64,000 nt of DNA from Bradyrhizobium sp. 199 (GTDB taxonomy: Bacteria; Pseudomonadota; Alphaproteobacteria; Rhizobiales; Xanthobacteraceae): assembly GCF_023073355.1 (NCBI RefSeq), contig NZ_JADPJI010000005.1, positions 1,550,001 to 1,614,000 on the forward strand, given 5' to 3'. This document shows, one piece after another, positions 50,683 through 58,653 of the stretch. Within the stretch, counting starts at the first letter, position 1. Every line of letters starts with the position of its first letter. The notes beneath the pieces are model-generated. The model did not search any database. It saw only the letters and a program-made list of their open reading frames with translations, and was not told where the DNA came from. Position numbers and translations under genes: made by a program.

Positions 50683-51030
50683 ATGAGTGGATTTAAGGAA
50701 CCAGGCTTCTCCGACCGACAAAAGGCGGCACAGGAAGCACGCAAAAATCTTTTGAACAAGTTCAAGTCGCAACCGGCTCACGACGATCCGGCGGTCGCGG
50801 CACGACGCGCCGAGCGCGAGACACTCGCGGCCAAGCGCGCCGAGGCAAAGGCAACGCGCGAAGCCGAAAAGGCCGAGCAGAAGCGCGTCGCGGAGCAAGC
50901 CGCAGCCGCGGAGTCTGAGCGGATCGCCCGCGAGGCGGAAGAAGCGGTCGCCAAGCTGGCTGAAGCCGAGGCCGACCAGAAGGCCAAGCGCGACGCCCGC
51001 TACGCCGCCCGCAAGGCCAAGCGCAAGTAA
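50683..51030 (+). CDS. DUF6481 family protein
   Basis: 115 residues, very rich in Ala, Glu, Lys and Arg, expected to be one long charged helix or coiled coil. Conserved N-terminus SGFKEPGFSDRQKAAQEARK then LLNKFKSQPAHDDPAVAARR is the family signature. The tail KAKRDARYAARKAKRK is strongly basic and might bind nucleic acid. The family is common in Rhizobiales and functionally unknown. ATG preceded by AGG within 11 bases. Confidence 0.85.
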   Translation: MSGFKEPGFSDRQKAAQEARKNLLNKFKSQPAHDDPAVAARRAERETLAAKRAEAKATREAEKAEQKRVAEQAAAAESERIAREAEEAVAKLAEAEADQKAKRDARYAARKAKRK

Positions 51031-51071
51031 CGGTCACACCTCACGTTCAATTGGGTTGAACTGATACCTTG

Positions 51072-51104
51072 CTTCCGGGGCAGTCCACGCGACTGCCCCA
51101 GGAA
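51072..51104. terminator. Hairpin between convergent genes
   Basis: Stem ggggcagtc/gactgcccc (perfect 9 bp, loop cacgc), extended by cttcc/ggaag with a one-base bulge. It lies between the convergent DUF6481 and MXKDX-repeat genes, so it could serve both. No T run. Confidence 0.5.
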
Positions 51105-51155
51105 GTTGAAGAGTGCGCGTCTGCGTATCGCAAACGCTGCAGCGCCGGTCGAAGA

Positions 51156-51401
51156 TCAGTTCTTCTTCATCATCCCGTCGTCTTTCTTCATCCCGTCCTT
51201 CGACATGGGGTCCTTCTTCATCCCGCTGTCCTTGGACATGGTGTCCTTCTTCATCATGCCGTCTTTGGACATCGTATCCTTCTTCATCATCCCGTCATCC
51301 TTGCCCATCTTGTCCTGAGCAAAGGCGGCCGGCGCAAACGCGAGCCCAAGCGAGAGAGCGGCAGCCGAGAGGCCGAGCACGATGCGGGTGCGAATGGTCA
51401 T
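51156..51401 (-). CDS. Secreted pentapeptide MXKDX repeat protein
   Basis: 81 residues. Signal peptide (RIVLGLSAAALSLGLAFAPA, cut after AFA-Q). The mature part is a chain of Met/Lys/Asp repeats: KMGKDDGMMKKDTMSKDG, MKKDTMSKDSG, MKKDPMSKDG, ending MMKKN. This matches the MXKDX repeat family of small alphaproteobacterial and betaproteobacterial exported proteins. The many Met and Asp residues could bind metal ions such as copper, but that is an inference. GAAGGG lies upstream of the ATG at 51401. Confidence 0.85.
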   Translation of the reverse strand: MTIRTRIVLGLSAAALSLGLAFAPAAFAQDKMGKDDGMMKKDTMSKDGMMKKDTMSKDSGMKKDPMSKDGMKKDDGMMKKN

Positions 51402-51736
51402 GGATCATCTTCCCTTCGAGGTGGTGTTTGTCAGCGACGGACGCCGCTATTCAATCTCGACGGATGGACGGCCTGCGTTGTTACACCACCGCCAATAAAT
51501 TTTGGCGGCTCCGCTGCGATGTGTCCTTCCGAGGAGCCCGGAGGCTGCAGTGGGGACCGGGAGTGTGCAGCGCAGCACGACTGGCACTTGCCGCGGCGTT
51601 TGGTCTCGAACTATCAGATGAGAGATCATCGGATGAAAGACCGGCTAGGATGGGCCTACGCGCCGCTCTCAAAAACCCAGATCCAAATCACGCCAAAACA
51701 AGAACCGTTCAAAGAACCGCCCAAGGGGATCACACC
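51402..51736. other. Upstream region of the first TRAP operon
   Basis: 335 bases without a credible gene between divergent units. An AT-centred inverted repeat ccgccaa-taaatt-ttggcgg at 51489-51508 may be an operator. No confident promoter boxes were identified. Confidence 0.45.
51489..51508. promoter_or_regulatory. Inverted repeat upstream of dctP1, possible operator
   Basis: Perfect 7-bp arms ccgccaa/ttggcgg separated by six AT bases, 228 bases before the first TRAP gene. The AT centre and 20-bp span resemble repressor sites. It differs completely from the palindrome in front of the second TRAP operon. Confidence 0.35.
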
Positions 51737-52759
51737 ATGCTCACGCGCCGTCATCTGCTCGCGACCGCCGTCGCCGCGCCCGCCATTGTTCGCTTCGGCA
51801 TCGGTACGGCGCAGGCCGCGACCACACTGAAGATCTCGCATCAGTTCCCGGGCGGCACCATCGACAAGGGCGATTTCCGCGATCGGCTCTGTCGCATGTT
51901 CGCCGCCGAAGTCGCAAAGCGCAGTAACGGCGACATCGCCGCCGAGATTTATCCGAACTCCTCGCTGATCAAGACCAACGCGCAGTTCTCCGCGATGCGC
52001 AAGGGCGCGCTCGACATCAGCCTCTATCCGATGCCCTATGCCGGCGGCGAGTTGCCCGAGACCAATATCGGCCTGATGCCCGGCCTCGTGACCACCTACG
52101 ACCAGGGCCTGCGCTGGAAGAAGGAGCCGGTCGGCAAGGCGCTGACAGACTTCCTCGCCGACAAGGGTATCATCCTGCTCACCTGGGTCTGGCAGGCCGG
52201 CGGCGTCGCCAGCCGCTCCAAGCCGATCGTCGCGCCGGAAGACGCCAAAGGCCTGAAGGTGCGCGGCGGCTCGCGCGAGATGGACATGGTGCTGCAGACT
52301 GCCGGCGCTTCGGTGCTGTCGGTGCCGTCGAACGAAATCTATGCTGCGATGCAGACCGGCGCCTGCGACGCCGGCATCACCTCCTCGACCAGCCTGATCT
52401 CGTTCCGTCTGGAAGAGGTCGCCAAATCCCTGACCTCAGGTGCGGGCGCCTCCTACTGGTTCATGCTCGAGCCGCTGATGATGTCCAAGGCGATCTTCGA
52501 CAAGCTGCCGAAGAACCAGCAGGACATCCTGCTCACGGTGGGCACCGAGCTCGAAGCCTTCGGCCGCAAGGGCGCGCAGGATGACGATGTCGAGGTTGCC
52601 AAGGTCTACGAGAAGGCCGGCGCCAAGGTCTCGGCGCTCGACGCCGCGACGGTCGGCAAGTGGCGCGATATCGCCCGCGACACCGCCTGGAAGGATTACA
52701 GCGCCAAGACCGCGACCGCGGCGAACCTGCTCAAGCTCGCCACCGACGTCGCGGCATGA
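51737..52759 (+). CDS. dctP: TRAP transporter substrate-binding protein (DctP), system 1
   Basis: 340-residue periplasmic receptor for an organic acid. Twin-arginine-like signal TRRHLLATAVAAPAIVRFG, cut near AQA-AT. TLKISHQFPGGTIDKGDF, ALDISLYPMPYAGGELPETN and KGLKVRGGSREMDMVLQTAG followed by ASVLSVPSNEIYAAMQTGACDAG are family blocks; the Arg in KVRGG normally binds the ligand carboxylate. AAGGGG lies eight bases before the ATG. The stop overlaps the DctQ start (ATGA). Ligand unknown. Confidence 0.92.
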   Translation: MLTRRHLLATAVAAPAIVRFGIGTAQAATTLKISHQFPGGTIDKGDFRDRLCRMFAAEVAKRSNGDIAAEIYPNSSLIKTNAQFSAMRKGALDISLYPMPYAGGELPETNIGLMPGLVTTYDQGLRWKKEPVGKALTDFLADKGIILLTWVWQAGGVASRSKPIVAPEDAKGLKVRGGSREMDMVLQTAGASVLSVPSNEIYAAMQTGACDAGITSSTSLISFRLEEVAKSLTSGAGASYWFMLEPLMMSKAIFDKLPKNQQDILLTVGTELEAFGRKGAQDDDVEVAKVYEKAGAKVSALDAATVGKWRDIARDTAWKDYSAKTATAANLLKLATDVAA

Positions 52760-53310
52760 GCCACGGTCCGCTTCCGGATCGCGACGACCCGGCAAACGCT
52801 GTCGCAAGGACGGGCCTTGCGGCAGCGATCGATCGCGGCCTTGCCATCCTCAACACCATCATCGTGGTCTTCGCAGCGGTGGCGCTGGTCGCCGCTTGCG
52901 CGATCCTGAGCTACAGCGTGCTCAGCCGCGCGCTGTTCAAGGCCGCCAATTACTGGCAGGACGAGGCCGCCGTGTTCCTGCTGGTCGGCGCGACCTTCAT
53001 GACGGCGGCCTATGTGCAGCAGAACCGCGGCCACATTGGCATCGAGGCCTTCGTCGGCTTGCTGTCGCCACTGGCGAACAAGATCCGGCTCTGGATGGTC
53101 GACGCCGTCACGTTCCTGTTCTGCGCCTTCTTCACCTGGAAATCCTGGACACTGGCCCATGAAGCCTATGTCGACGGCCAGGTCTCCAACTCGATGTGGT
53201 CGCCGCCGCTCGCCATCCCCTACTCGCTGATGGCGCTCGGCATGAGCCTGCTGTGCATCCAGATCCTCGTGCAGCTTGCGCTGCCCTTCACCGGAGCCAG
53301 GCGTCCATGA
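52756..53310 (+). CDS. dctQ: TRAP transporter small permease (DctQ), system 1
   Basis: 184 residues, four transmembrane helices (about 30-55, 65-85 region AAVFLLVGATFMTAAYV, 105-125, 150-172). Motif ANYWQDEAAVFLLV and YVQQNRGHIGIEAF are typical of DctQ. ATG overlaps the DctP stop by four bases and its own end overlaps DctM by four bases. It holds the complex with DctM and the binding protein. Confidence 0.91.
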   Translation: MSHGPLPDRDDPANAVARTGLAAAIDRGLAILNTIIVVFAAVALVAACAILSYSVLSRALFKAANYWQDEAAVFLLVGATFMTAAYVQQNRGHIGIEAFVGLLSPLANKIRLWMVDAVTFLFCAFFTWKSWTLAHEAYVDGQVSNSMWSPPLAIPYSLMALGMSLLCIQILVQLALPFTGARRP

Positions 53311-54665
53311 GCGTGTTCGGTATCGGCGTTGCCTACGGCGTTGCGACGCTGCTGATAATGTTTTCGGGCATGCCGATCGCGTTCGCGCTCGGCGCGGTCG
53401 CGGTCGTGTTCATGGCCATCTACATGCCTTCGGCCTCTCTCGATACGGTGACGCAGAACGTCTACGAGGAAATGGCCTCGATCACGCTGCTGTCGATCCC
53501 GCTCTTCATCCTGAAGGGCGCCGCGATCGGCAAGTCGCGCGCGGGCCAGGATCTCTATTCAGCGCTGCATGCCTGGCTGCATCGCGTACCCGGCGGCCTC
53601 GGCGTTGCCAACGTGTTCGCCTGCGCGCTGTTCGCGGCAATGGCCGGCTCCTCGCCCGCAACCTGCTCGGCGATCGGCTCGGCCGGTATTCCCGAGATGC
53701 GCAAGCGCGGCTATTCCGGCGGCTTTGCCGCCGGCATCATCGCCGCCGGCGGCACGCTCGGCATCCTGCTGCCGCCCTCGATCACCATGATTCTGTTCGC
53801 CGTCGCTGCGGAAAAGTCGCTGGGACGGCTCTTCCTCGCCGGCATCGGCCCCGGCCTGCTGCTCGTCACGCTGTTCGGCGCCTATGCCGTGATCCGCTTC
53901 CGCCAGGAATATGCGGCGGCCGAAGCGATCTACAAGAAGGGCGGGCCGGAGGCTGCGATCCTCGCCCGCGACGAGTATACGCTGGCCGAACGCTTCAGCG
54001 TGCTGCCGCGCGTGATCCCCTTCGTGCTGCTGCTGACCGGCGTCATGATCGCGCTCTATGGCGGCTACGCCACGCCGTCGGAAACCGCCGGCCTCGGCGG
54101 GCTATTGGCGCTGGCGCTGATCGCCGCGATCTACAGCGTGTGGCGGCCGAGCGACCTCGCCCCGATCATGAAATCGACGATCCGGGAATCGACCATGCTG
54201 ATGATGATCATCGGCATGTCGCTGCTCTATTCCTACGTGATGAGCTATCTGCACATCTCGCAATCGGTCGCCGAATCCATCGTCGCGATGCATCTGCCGC
54301 GCTGGGAGCTGCTCTTTTCGATTCTCGTCATGGTCGTCGTGCTCGGCTTCTTCCTGCCGCCGGTCTCGATCATCCTGATGACCGCACCGATCATCCTGCC
54401 TCCTTTGCGCGCCGCGAATTTCGACATCATCTGGTTCGGCGTGGTCATGACCATCGTGATGGAGATGGGGCTGATCCACCCGCCGGTCGGCCTCAACATC
54501 TTCGTCATCCGCAACGTCGCACCGGACATTCCCTTGCGCGAGGTAATCTGGGGCACGCTGCCGTTCGTGCTGCTGATGATGCTCGCGGTGCTGCTGCTAT
54601 GCCTCGTGCCGGGAATCTCGACCGGCTTGCCGGATCTGGTGATGGGGCCGGACGGGGGCAGGTGA
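53307..54665 (+). CDS. dctM: TRAP transporter large permease (DctM), system 1
   Basis: 452 residues, about twelve helices; it is the sodium-driven transport subunit. FSGMPIAFALGAVAVVFMAI, LLSIPLFILKGAAIGKSRAG, MAGSSPATCSAIGSAGIPEM, GGTLGILLPPSITMILFAVA and LGFFLPPVSIILMTAPIILP are DctM family blocks. ATG at 53307 overlaps DctQ by four bases. An intergenic repeat follows its stop. Confidence 0.92.
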   Translation: MSVFGIGVAYGVATLLIMFSGMPIAFALGAVAVVFMAIYMPSASLDTVTQNVYEEMASITLLSIPLFILKGAAIGKSRAGQDLYSALHAWLHRVPGGLGVANVFACALFAAMAGSSPATCSAIGSAGIPEMRKRGYSGGFAAGIIAAGGTLGILLPPSITMILFAVAAEKSLGRLFLAGIGPGLLLVTLFGAYAVIRFRQEYAAAEAIYKKGGPEAAILARDEYTLAERFSVLPRVIPFVLLLTGVMIALYGGYATPSETAGLGGLLALALIAAIYSVWRPSDLAPIMKSTIRESTMLMMIIGMSLLYSYVMSYLHISQSVAESIVAMHLPRWELLFSILVMVVVLGFFLPPVSIILMTAPIILPPLRAANFDIIWFGVVMTIVMEMGLIHPPVGLNIFVIRNVAPDIPLREVIWGTLPFVLLMMLAVLLLCLVPGISTGLPDLVMGPDGGR

Positions 54666-54680
54666 GGTAATCACAGCTGC

Positions 54681-54773
54681 CGTAAGGTGGGCAAAGCGAA
54701 GCGTGCCCGCCACCTGTTGGCGATCACGCGGAGATGGTGGGCACGGCGCCAACGCGCCCTTCCCCACCCTACG
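54681..54773. repeat. Intergenic imperfect palindromic repeat (Bradyrhizobium type)
   Basis: Runs from cgtaaggtgggcaaagcg to cgcccttccccaccctacg, with an internal gcgtgcccgccacc / ggtgggcacggcgc pair. This CGTA-GGTGGGCA type of element is frequent between genes in Bradyrhizobium. It lies between convergent dctM and the GntR gene, so it may also end transcription. Confidence 0.7.
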
Positions 54774-54783
54774 AATGCCGTGG

Positions 54784-55467
54784 TTACGGCTCGCGCTTCC
54801 GCCGCGACTTCGGTGCGTTCGCCACGACCTGCAACAGATCCTTCCGCACGGCCTCGATGTGCCGTTCCAGGTAACGGCAGGCTTCCTCGACCTTCTGCGC
54901 GCGGCAGAGCGCGATCAGATGGGCGTGCTCCTTTTCGGCGGTCCCCATCGCCTTGGTGTTGGAAAGCTGGAGGCGGGTGTAGCGGTCGCTGGTCTGGAGC
55001 AGCGACAGCACGATCGTCCGGGTACGCGGCTGCGGAGCGTGCACGTAGAGCGCCATGTGGAAGTCCGCGTTGAGCTGGCCCCATTCGCTGACATTGCGCG
55101 CCTTGATCGCCTTCTCGAAACTTTTGTGGATGTCGTCGAGCCCGTCGAAATCCTCTAGCGTGAAACGCGGCGCCGACTGCGCCAGCAATCGAGGCTCCAG
55201 GATCCGACGCAGGTCGAACACATCGTTGATCTCATCCAGCGACAGCTCCGAGACGATGGCGCCCTTCTGCGGCACGATTCGCACGAGGCCTTCGGCTTCC
55301 AGCTGAAACAACGCTTCGCGAACGGGGATCCGGCTGACCCCGTAGGCCTCACCAAGCGCATCCTGGCGCAGTTGCGATCCGGCCGGATAGGTGCCGTCGA
55401 GGATCGCCTGGCGGAGCTGATCGACAATCGCGGCTGACAAGGTGCGATGCTTCAGAGGCTGTTTCAT
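54784..55467 (-). CDS. GntR family (FCD subfamily) transcriptional regulator
   Basis: 227 residues. Winged helix at about 8-70: TLSAAIVDQLRQAILDGTYP, RQDALGEAYGVSRIPVREAL, QLEAEGLVRIVPQKGAIVSE. The FCD effector domain (about 85-210) has FDLRRILEPRLLAQSAPRF, NADFHMALYVHA and EHAHLIALCRAQ with the Asp/His residues that bind metal and carboxylate ligands. GGAAGGA directly precedes the ATG at 55467. Transcribed divergently from the second TRAP operon, whose promoter carries a palindrome, so it is the likely repressor. The effector is probably the TRAP substrate or a breakdown product. Confidence 0.9.
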   Translation of the reverse strand: MKQPLKHRTLSAAIVDQLRQAILDGTYPAGSQLRQDALGEAYGVSRIPVREALFQLEAEGLVRIVPQKGAIVSELSLDEINDVFDLRRILEPRLLAQSAPRFTLEDFDGLDDIHKSFEKAIKARNVSEWGQLNADFHMALYVHAPQPRTRTIVLSLLQTSDRYTRLQLSNTKAMGTAEKEHAHLIALCRAQKVEEACRYLERHIEAVRKDLLQVVANAPKSRRKREP

Positions 55468-55612
55468 CTGTCCTTCCGTTGTCCTTTCCCGTCTCGTTCG
55501 GCCGACGCGGTCCCTGTCTTGCATGTCGAGGTGCCCGGCAAAAGCAAGCACTCCACAAACGAAGTACCCAGCAAAAGCGCGCCCTGCTGCCGAAATTGAT
55601 CGTAATCTCCGT

Positions 55613-55640
55613 TTGACTCCCAGAATGTATAAATTATACA
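55613..55640 (+). promoter_or_regulatory. Candidate promoter of the second TRAP operon
   Basis: TTGACT (55613-55618) and TATACA (55635-55640) with 16-base spacing, about 40 bases before the DctQ ATG at 55682. The -10 hexamer lies inside the palindrome, so a bound repressor would block RNA polymerase. Confidence 0.5.
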
Positions 55641-55642
55641 TT
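55624..55642. promoter_or_regulatory. Probable GntR operator
   Basis: Perfect palindrome aatgtataaattatacatt: 9-bp arms around one central base. Its AT-rich form agrees with operators of FCD-type GntR regulators. It sits in the divergent region between the GntR gene and the second TRAP operon, on top of the candidate -10. Confidence 0.65.
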
Positions 55643-55681
55643 TGGCGATCGCACGACAATTCTTCGGGGTTGGGCCTCTTC

Positions 55682-56305
55682 ATGATCGACCAGACGATGC
55701 CGGCCACGCGCGCGCTCAGCGTCCGACGTACGATCGTCCGGATGTCGAGCGCCCTGCTCGCCTTGGAGCGCCTGGCGCTGATGGGCCTGATGTACCTCCT
55801 CACCGGATTGATCCTGGTGAACGTCGTTACGCGCTACTCGCATTTTCCGATCTACTGGATCGATGAATCCGCTGTTTATTGCGTGGTCTGGCTGACCTTC
55901 ATCGGGGCGTCCGCGATGACGCGGCTGCGACTTGATTTCGCGGTAACCATGCTAACGGAGCGTCTTTCGCCGACGCACCAGAAGCTCGCCAAGGTGATGT
56001 CGACCGGCTTCGTCTTCGTGTTCGGCGTCGCGCTGATCGTGACTTGCGTGCTGTGGATGGACCCGATCGGTCTTGCCCGCGCCGGCTTCGACGGGCGCAA
56101 GCTCGCGGCCGAAACCTTCAACTTCCTCTACACGGAGCGCACCCAGACGCTGAACTGGCCGACCTGGGTGATGTACCTGACGCTGCCGATCTTCGCGGTG
56201 TCGATGACGATTCACGGTCTAGCCAATCTCCTGGAAGATATCGGGCTGGTCCCGCGCACGCCACTGACCGGCTTTCAGCTCTCCGAGCTGGATGGGGTGA
56301 ACTGA
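55682..56305 (+). CDS. dctQ: TRAP transporter small permease (DctQ), system 2
   Basis: 207 residues with four hydrophobic helices. LLTGLILVNVVTRYSHFPIY then WIDESAVYCVVWLTFIGASA is the DctQ pattern (W-DE-A near helix 2). MTRLRLDFAVTMLTERLSP lies between helices. It is longer than system 1 DctQ because of a periplasmic loop near residues 125-160. ATG at 55682 has only a weak ribosome-binding site. The stop overlaps the DctM start (TGATG). Confidence 0.9.
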   Translation: MIDQTMPATRALSVRRTIVRMSSALLALERLALMGLMYLLTGLILVNVVTRYSHFPIYWIDESAVYCVVWLTFIGASAMTRLRLDFAVTMLTERLSPTHQKLAKVMSTGFVFVFGVALIVTCVLWMDPIGLARAGFDGRKLAAETFNFLYTERTQTLNWPTWVMYLTLPIFAVSMTIHGLANLLEDIGLVPRTPLTGFQLSELDGVN

Positions 56306-57570
56306 TGATCACGTCAGCAGCCTTCATGGCGTTCATGCTGGTCGGCGTGCCGATCGGGCTTTGCCTGTGCCTCGCCGGCCTCGTTTATATCGCCGCATCC
56401 GGCAATCCCGTGTTGTTCCAGTCCTATCCGCTCCAGCTGTTCGGCGGCGTCGACAGCTACGGCCTGATCGCCATCCCGCTCTTCATCCTGATCGGCGAGA
56501 TCATGAACGGCGGCGGCATCACGCGGCGCATCGTCGACATGGCGATGGCGTTCGTCGGCTCGCTCAAGGGCGGGCTCGCCTACGTCAACATCCTCGCCAA
56601 CATGTTCATCTCCTCGATCCTGGGATCAGCGACCGCACAGGTGGCGATCATGGCCCAGATCATGGTGCCGGAGATGGAAAAGAAGGGCTACGACAAGACC
56701 TTTGCGGCCGGCCTCACCGCCTATGGCGGCATGCTCGGCCCGATCATCCCGCCGTCGGTGATGTTCGTGGTCTACAGTGTGCTGGCGCAGGTCTCGGTCA
56801 GCGACATGCTGATCGCCGGCATCGTGCCGGGCGTCATCCTCACCGTGATGTTCTGCCTCGTGATTGCGCTGATGGGCTATGTCTACAATTATCCGCGCGC
56901 GGATTATCAGACGCCGCGCCAGCGCGTCATGACGATCCTGCGCACGTCTCCGACGCTGCTGATCCCGATCGTCATCGTCGGCACCATTCTCGGCGGCCTC
57001 GCCAACGCGACGGAATCGGCGGCCGTCGGCGCGGTTGCCGCAGCGCTGGTCGGAAAGTTCTGGACCAAGGAGTTCGAGTTCTCGCAATTACCGCAGATGA
57101 TGCTGCGCAGCGCCATCTATTCGGCGATCGTGCTGTTCCTGGTCGCGGCGGCGGCGGTGTTCTCCTGGGTCCTGATCTTCGGCAAGGTGCCGCAGGAGAC
57201 CGCCGCCTGGATCCAGACCGCCGCCAAGGATCCCGTCAGCTTCATGCTGATCTGCAACGTGATCCTGCTGGTGATCGGCACGGTCATCGACGGCATTCCC
57301 GGCCTGATCATGACCGTGCCGATCCTGCTGCCGGTCGCGACCGAGGTATATCACATCGATCCCAGGCATTTCGGCGTGGTGGTGGTGATCAACCTCGTGC
57401 TCGGTCTGCTGTCGCCGCCGGTCGGGCTCTGCTTCTTCGTCGCCGCCGCCGTCACCGGCGCCAAGCCCGGCAAGATGTTCATGGTGACGCTGCCCTTCTT
57501 CGTCATCTCCTGCGTCCTCCTCGTGCTGCTCTCGCTCTACCCCTCGCTCTCGCTGATCCTCGTCAAATAG
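56305..57570 (+). CDS. dctM: TRAP transporter large permease (DctM), system 2
   Basis: 421 residues, about twelve helices. FMLVGVPIGLCLCLAGLVYI, LIAIPLFILIGEIMNGGGIT, SILGSATAQVAIMAQIMVPE, GGMLGPIIPPSVMFVVYSVL, IDGIPGLIMTVPILLPVATE and GLLSPPVGLCFFVAAAVTGA are DctM signatures. One base is shared with dctQ. Clearly diverged from the system 1 DctM, so this is a separate transporter and not a recent copy. Confidence 0.92.
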   Translation: MITSAAFMAFMLVGVPIGLCLCLAGLVYIAASGNPVLFQSYPLQLFGGVDSYGLIAIPLFILIGEIMNGGGITRRIVDMAMAFVGSLKGGLAYVNILANMFISSILGSATAQVAIMAQIMVPEMEKKGYDKTFAAGLTAYGGMLGPIIPPSVMFVVYSVLAQVSVSDMLIAGIVPGVILTVMFCLVIALMGYVYNYPRADYQTPRQRVMTILRTSPTLLIPIVIVGTILGGLANATESAAVGAVAAALVGKFWTKEFEFSQLPQMMLRSAIYSAIVLFLVAAAAVFSWVLIFGKVPQETAAWIQTAAKDPVSFMLICNVILLVIGTVIDGIPGLIMTVPILLPVATEVYHIDPRHFGVVVVINLVLGLLSPPVGLCFFVAAAVTGAKPGKMFMVTLPFFVISCVLLVLLSLYPSLSLILVK

Positions 57571-57595
57571 GCCCACCCAAAAGGAAGCCCCGACC

Positions 57596-58579
57596 ATGCC
57601 GCTCTCACGCCGCCGCTTTCTCGCCGCCAGTGCCGCCGCATCGGTGTTTGCGCCGTCGCTGGCGCTCGCCCAGGCCAAGGAATTCCGTCTCGGCCTGATC
57701 ACGCCGAACGGCCATTCCTGGAACAAGGCCGCGCTGAAATTCGGCGAAGATCTCAAGGCCGCCACCAATGGCCGCCTGACATTGACCGTGTTTCACTCCG
57801 GCCAGCTCGGCAATGAGACGGCTATGATGCAGCAATTGCAGTCGGGCGCTCTCGACATGGGCTTCATCCAGGCCGCCGAACTCGGCTCGCGCGTGCCGCA
57901 CATCGCCGCAATCAACGCGCCCTACATTGTCCGCTCGACGCCGGCGGTGGCAAAATTCGTGCGGCATCCGGCGGCGGTGAAGCTGTTCGACGTGCTGCCG
58001 CAGGAGACCGGCACCATCGGGCTCGGCTGGGGCATCACCGGTATGCGCGCCGTGTTCTCCTCCAAGGATCTGAACACGCTGGCCGACATCAAGGGCATGA
58101 AGCTGCGCATCAACCCGACGCCCGTCTATCGCGATTTCTATTCCTCGCTGGGGGCTGCGCCGACTCCGATCCCGACGCCGCAGGTGTTCGACGCAATGGC
58201 CAACGGCCAGGTCGACGGCCTCGAGGCCGATCTCGAATTCTCCTGGAATCAGCGCTTCGACAAGGTGTCGAAGGTGATCCTGCAGATGAATGCCGTCTTC
58301 ATGCCGATGGCGGCGGTCGTCTCGGGACGGGTCTGGCAGTCGCTCCCCGCAGCCGACCGCGAGCTGATTACCAAGACGATCAAGTCGACGCTGGATGCGC
58401 AGATCGACGAACTCGCTGGCAACGAGCCGACGCTGATCGAGAACTTCAAGAAGGCACCGATCCCGATCCGCCAGGTCGACGCCAAGGATACCGAGGCCGT
58501 CATTGCCGAGTTCGACAAGATCTGGCTGCCCAAGGCACCTGTTCTCGCCGAGCTGCGCAAGGCCGGCGCGACGCTCTGA
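57596..58579 (+). CDS. dctP: TRAP transporter substrate-binding protein (DctP), system 2
   Basis: 327 residues. Twin-arginine-type signal SRRRFLAASAAASVFAPSLA with cleavage near ALA-QA. FRLGLITPNGHSWNKAALKF, GALDMGFIQAAEL, IKGMKLRINPTPVYRDFYSS then LGAAPTPIPTPQVFDAMANG and GQVDGLEADLEF are family blocks; Arg in MKLRINPT is the carboxylate-binding position. AAAGGAAG stands upstream of the ATG. It follows dctM by 25 bases; order is Q-M-P, unlike P-Q-M in system 1. Confidence 0.92.
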   Translation: MPLSRRRFLAASAAASVFAPSLALAQAKEFRLGLITPNGHSWNKAALKFGEDLKAATNGRLTLTVFHSGQLGNETAMMQQLQSGALDMGFIQAAELGSRVPHIAAINAPYIVRSTPAVAKFVRHPAAVKLFDVLPQETGTIGLGWGITGMRAVFSSKDLNTLADIKGMKLRINPTPVYRDFYSSLGAAPTPIPTPQVFDAMANGQVDGLEADLEFSWNQRFDKVSKVILQMNAVFMPMAAVVSGRVWQSLPAADRELITKTIKSTLDAQIDELAGNEPTLIENFKKAPIPIRQVDAKDTEAVIAEFDKIWLPKAPVLAELRKAGATL

Positions 58580-58653
58580 TCCAACCCGCCATCCCTTTCA
58601 AAACACCCGGCGGATCCAGCCCCCCGCCGGAAAAATCCACTCGGAGTCAAACC

